NCBI GenBank assembly: GCA_965194655.1
Contig: OZ239148.1
Coordinates: 1,054,001-1,118,000 of the forward strand
DNA length: 64,000 bases
Source of the DNA: Hahnella lacustris
Lineage (GTDB): Bacteria; Pseudomonadota; Gammaproteobacteria; Burkholderiales; Burkholderiaceae_A
Reading direction: 5' to 3'
Shown: positions 61,695-64,000 of the stretch, piece after piece
How the letters are laid out: each line of letters starts with the position of its first letter
Position numbering within the stretch: the first letter of the stretch is position 1
Notes under the pieces: generated by a model
Told to the model about the DNA's origin: nothing
The model's database searches: none
What the model saw: only the letters and a program-made list of their open reading frames with translations
Position numbers and translations under genes: made by a program

Positions 61695-62111
61695 ATGTCC
61701 ACTCAACCCTCTCGTGAGCTCCAGACTTTTCCAAATCCTCAGCCCGATCGCGACTATCAAGTCCACATTGAGGTCCCGGAATTCACCTGCCTATGCCCGC
61801 TCACCGGCCAGCCCGACTTCGCACACCTCACCATCGACTACATCCCGGATCAAAAGAACGTCGAACTCAAGGCGCTCAAACTCTACATGTGGTCGTATCG
61901 TGATCAGGGCGCCTTCCACGAAGCCGTGACCAACTCCATCCTGGATGATCTCGTTCGAGCCTGCGCCCCCCGATTCATGCGCCTGACCGCTCGCTGGTAT
62001 GTTCGTGGGGGCCTCTTCACCACCGTGGTCGCAGAACACCAAGCCTCGCACTGGACGCCTCAGCCCAGGGTTCAGCTGCATGACTTCCCCATTCAACCTT
62101 CGATTCGCTAG
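61695..62111 (+). CDS. queF: NADPH-dependent 7-cyano-7-deazaguanine reductase (preQ1 synthase)
   Basis: Reduces preQ0 to preQ1 in queuosine synthesis. The single-domain (type I) form of 138 residues carries catalytic C34 in LCPLTGQPDFAHLT with the partner Asp D41, and the QueF motif VELKALKLYMWSYRDQGAFH, E76 following. No strong Shine-Dalgarno sequence precedes the ATG; an in-frame stop lies 24 bases upstream, so this start or a later one must be used. It is divergent from smc and lies 9 bp before dapD. Confidence 0.94.
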   Translation: MSTQPSRELQTFPNPQPDRDYQVHIEVPEFTCLCPLTGQPDFAHLTIDYIPDQKNVELKALKLYMWSYRDQGAFHEAVTNSILDDLVRACAPRFMRLTARWYVRGGLFTTVVAEHQASHWTPQPRVQLHDFPIQPSIR

Positions 62112-62120
62112 GACCTTTTC

Positions 62121-62951
62121 ATGACCTCCATCGCCCAACTCCAGACCTTGATTGACGCAGCCTGGGAAGATCGAGCGCAGCTCAGCCCTAAACAACACCC
62201 CGCTGAACTGAAGTCAGCGGTCGAAGAGATCATTGAGCAACTGGACGCCGGTACCCTTCGCGTGGCAAGCAAGGACTCCGGGCAGTGGGTCGTTCACCAG
62301 TGGATCAAGAAGGCGGTTTTGCTGAGCTTCAGGCTCCGTGACAATGAGTCCATCGAGGCCGGCGACCTTCGGTTCTTCGACAAGGTGCCCACCAAGTTCG
62401 CGCACATGTCCCCTGAGGCGATCGCGGCCAGCGGCGTTCGCGTGGTGCCGCCAGCCATGGCCCGTCGGGGCAGCTTTCTCGGCAGGAACGTGGTGCTCAT
62501 GCCGTCTTACGTCAACATCGGTGCCTATGTAGACGAAGGCACCATGGTAGACACCTGGGCCACGGTCGGCTCATGTGCCCAGATTGGGAAGCATGTGCAC
62601 CTCTCCGGGGGCGTCGGCATCGGTGGGGTTCTGGAGCCACTTCAGGCGAACCCCACCATCATTGAAGACAACTGCTTTATTGGGGCGCGCTCTGAAGTGG
62701 TTGAGGGCGTCATCGTGGAAGAAAACTCTGTCCTTTCGATGGGCGTCTTCATCGGCCAATCGACTCGCATCTATGATCGAGCCAGTGGTGAGGTGTTCAT
62801 GGGTCGGGTCCCCGCCGGCAGCGTTGTGGTGCCCGGTAGCCTCCCCTCACCCGACGGAAAATACAGCCTGAACTGCGCCGTCATTGTGAAGCGCGTCGAT
62901 GCCCAGACTCGCGCCAAGACCAGTATCAACGACCTCCTTCGGGGGGACTAA
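62121..62951 (+). CDS. dapD: 2,3,4,5-tetrahydropyridine-2,6-dicarboxylate N-succinyltransferase
   Basis: Succinylase branch of lysine and meso-diaminopimelate synthesis. An N-terminal helical domain (residues 1-100) is followed by a left-handed beta-helix with hexapeptide repeats: VVLMPSYVNIGAYVDEGTM, VDTWATVGSCAQIGKHVHL, SGGVGIGGVLEPLQANPTI and on. Length is 276 residues, close to E. coli (274). dapE, which acts two steps later, is encoded just downstream. Confidence 0.96.
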   Translation: MTSIAQLQTLIDAAWEDRAQLSPKQHPAELKSAVEEIIEQLDAGTLRVASKDSGQWVVHQWIKKAVLLSFRLRDNESIEAGDLRFFDKVPTKFAHMSPEAIAASGVRVVPPAMARRGSFLGRNVVLMPSYVNIGAYVDEGTMVDTWATVGSCAQIGKHVHLSGGVGIGGVLEPLQANPTIIEDNCFIGARSEVVEGVIVEENSVLSMGVFIGQSTRIYDRASGEVFMGRVPAGSVVVPGSLPSPDGKYSLNCAVIVKRVDAQTRAKTSINDLLRGD

Positions 62952-62954
62952 ACA

Positions 62955-63338
62955 TTGGCGGAACCCACCGTCTACGGCATTTCTAGCTGCGATCAGGTCA
63001 GAGCTGCGCGCCGTTGGCTCAAACACCATGGCGTTCAATACGACTTCGTCGACCTCAAGCTGAACCCGCCTCATCTGGACAAGCTTCGCGAGTGGCTCAA
63101 CCGTATTCCTTACGACAGTCTGCTCAATCGAAGGGGGCTCACTTGGCGCGCATTGCCGGAGGATCGTCGAAGAGGTGTGGTAGACCAAGCCTCCGCCCTC
63201 GAACTGTTGGCAGAGAATCCTCTGCTGATCAAGCGCCCCGTGCTGGAATGGGAGCAAGAGCTCCTCGTCGGGTTTTCTGAATCCCTCTATGCGGGGCTTG
63301 GCCTCGACCGACACCATGACTCCACATCCATCTCCTAA
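62955..63338 (+). CDS. ArsC/Spx-family reductase-like protein (YffB type)
   Basis: A 127-residue thioredoxin-fold protein of the ArsC/YffB family. The N-terminal YGISSCDQVRAARRWLKHHG holds the only active-site-type cysteine, and KRPVLEWEQELLVGFSESLY is the family C-terminus. YffB-like proteins are reported as glutathione-dependent reductases of unknown substrate rather than arsenate reductases. The start is a TTG at 62955, 3 bp after dapD, so it is probably coupled. In E. coli yffB also precedes dapE. The end overlaps dapE by 23 bp. Confidence 0.88.
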   Translation: MAEPTVYGISSCDQVRAARRWLKHHGVQYDFVDLKLNPPHLDKLREWLNRIPYDSLLNRRGLTWRALPEDRRRGVVDQASALELLAENPLLIKRPVLEWEQELLVGFSESLYAGLGLDRHHDSTSIS

Positions 63339-64000
63339 CGGCACGCTCTCACTGGCGCAGGCCCTCCTTGCTCGCGCGTCAGTCACCCCGCATGACGAGG
63401 GATGCTGCACCCTCATTGCCGATCGTCTGAGACCGCTTGGATTCAATTGCGAGATTCTCCCCTTCGGTGAGGTGACCAATCTGTGGGCGCTCCGCGAAGG
63501 CGGCGAGCCCGGCCCCACCCTGGTGCTGGCTGGGCATACGGATGTGGTTCCAACAGGCCCTCTGGAGTCCTGGCAATCGCCCCCCTTTAAGCCGACCCTC
63601 ACCCCTGCAGGTGAGCTGGTCGCACGCGGCGCGGCTGACATGAAATCCTCGCTGGCCGCGTTCGTCACGGCCACTGAAGCCTTCATCGCCGAACGGCCCC
63701 ATTTTCGCGGACGACTCGCTTATCTCATCACCTCTGATGAAGAGGGTCCGGCGCTAGATGGAACCGTCCAAGTCTGTAGAGCGCTGGCCCATCGTGGCGA
63801 ACCTCTCACTTACTGCATCGTGGGTGAGCCCACCTCTGTGCGAACCCTCGGCGATATGGTCAAGAATGGGCGCCGTGGAACCCTCTCGGGCCGGCTCACC
63901 TTGTTCGGTAAGCAGGGGCATGTCGCCTACCCACACCTTGCGGACAATCCCATCCATCGCTTTGCGCCTGCGCTGACCGAACTTGCAGCCATGGTCTGGG
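63316..64000 (+). CDS. dapE: succinyl-diaminopimelate desuccinylase (3' partial)
   Basis: Zinc metallohydrolase releasing L,L-diaminopimelate from its N-succinyl form. From the ATG at 63316 the frame stays open to the window edge, giving 228 codons of the roughly 380 expected. Metal-binding landmarks: AGHTDVVPTG (first His and its Asp), RGAADMKSSLAAF (bridging Asp) and ITSDEEGPALDG (catalytic Glu and next ligand). GEPTSV and NGRRGTLSG are also family segments. The start lies inside the ArsC-family gene. The remaining third and the second zinc site lie beyond the window. Confidence 0.95.
   Translation, partial: MTPHPSPNGTLSLAQALLARASVTPHDEGCCTLIADRLRPLGFNCEILPFGEVTNLWALREGGEPGPTLVLAGHTDVVPTGPLESWQSPPFKPTLTPAGELVARGAADMKSSLAAFVTATEAFIAERPHFRGRLAYLITSDEEGPALDGTVQVCRALAHRGEPLTYCIVGEPTSVRTLGDMVKNGRRGTLSGRLTLFGKQGHVAYPHLADNPIHRFAPALTELAAMVW

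Noticed and set aside
62847..63686. 279-residue minus-strand open frame
   Set aside because: It spans the ends of dapD, the ArsC-family gene and dapE in antisense. All three plus-strand genes have clear family motifs.
1..64000. Mobile elements, CRISPR arrays, prophage, toxin-antitoxin or defence islands
   Set aside because: Coding space is filled by conserved housekeeping genes. No transposase, integrase, regular repeat-spacer pattern, target-site duplication or abrupt composition change was seen. RatA is a historical toxin name for a START-domain protein, not evidence of a toxin-antitoxin module.

Overview
The window is a gene-dense, GC-rich stretch of bacterial chromosome made almost entirely of conserved housekeeping genes. 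It fits a betaproteobacterium, most likely of the order Burkholderiales. The grounds are the long rpsB-tsf-pyrH-frr-uppS-cdsA-dxr-rseP-bamA-skp-lpxD-fabZ-lpxA-lpxB-rnhB-trmH run with map-glnD divergent from it, the smc-zipA-ligA run, a class I phaC-phaB-phaR polyhydroxybutyrate cluster, ppsA divergent from ppsR, and the SGSHAS variant in the GuaA glutaminase domain. This placement comes from recalled gene order and protein motifs, not from a database search. BamA, Skp, BamD and the lipid A enzymes show a Gram-negative envelope.

Layout. 1-8.8 kb (+): 2-oxoglutarate dehydrogenase genes (sucA cut by the left edge, sucB, lpd), the divisome ATPase zapE, a small secreted protein, a DUF465 (YdcH-like) protein and a DinG-family helicase. 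8.8-17.1 kb: bamD (-) overlaps divergent rluD (+), followed by pgeF/yfiH and a polyhydroxybutyrate block phaC-phaB-phaR-rimO-phaA that ends in a good terminator. 17.2-20.7 kb (-): mltG-tmk-holB-tatD, each pair overlapping by 4 bp. 20.7-25.7 kb: ygfZ, a hotdog thioesterase, selO, and the coupled set msrB-yciB-bolA-ppiC. 25.7-30.6 kb (-): ratA-rnfH, guaB-guaA, tadA, a YkuD-domain protein. 30.6-35.6 kb: smpB, an orphan branched-chain amino-acid binding protein, then ppsA (-) and its regulator ppsR (+). 35.6-50.6 kb (-): sixteen translation, isoprenoid, phospholipid, outer-membrane assembly and lipid A genes in one direction. 50.7-54.1 kb (+): map and glnD. 54.1-61.6 kb (-): smc-zipA-ligA-galU. 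61.7 kb to the end (+): queF, dapD, an ArsC-family protein and the first part of dapE, which runs off the right edge.

How the genes fit together. Three themes dominate: central carbon flux (TCA complex, PEP synthase with its regulator, acetyl-CoA into polyhydroxybutyrate), envelope building (BamA, BamD, Skp, LpxA/B/D, FabZ, CdsA, UppS, Dxr, RseP, MltG, GalU, DapD/DapE) and DNA or translation maintenance (SMC, LigA, HolB, Tmk, RpsB, Tsf, Frr, Map, SmpB, RimO, RluD, TadA). Packing is tight. No gene-free stretch exceeds about 130 bp, many neighbours share 4-bp start/stop overlaps, and several convergent pairs overlap at their stop codons. I saw no insertion sequence, prophage, CRISPR array, rRNA, tRNA or integron. 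I did not find a new biological system. The points most worth checking are short regulatory structures (the rpsB leader hairpin, the map/rpsB divergent promoter overlap, an inverted repeat between ppsA and ppsR) and a few poorly characterised proteins.
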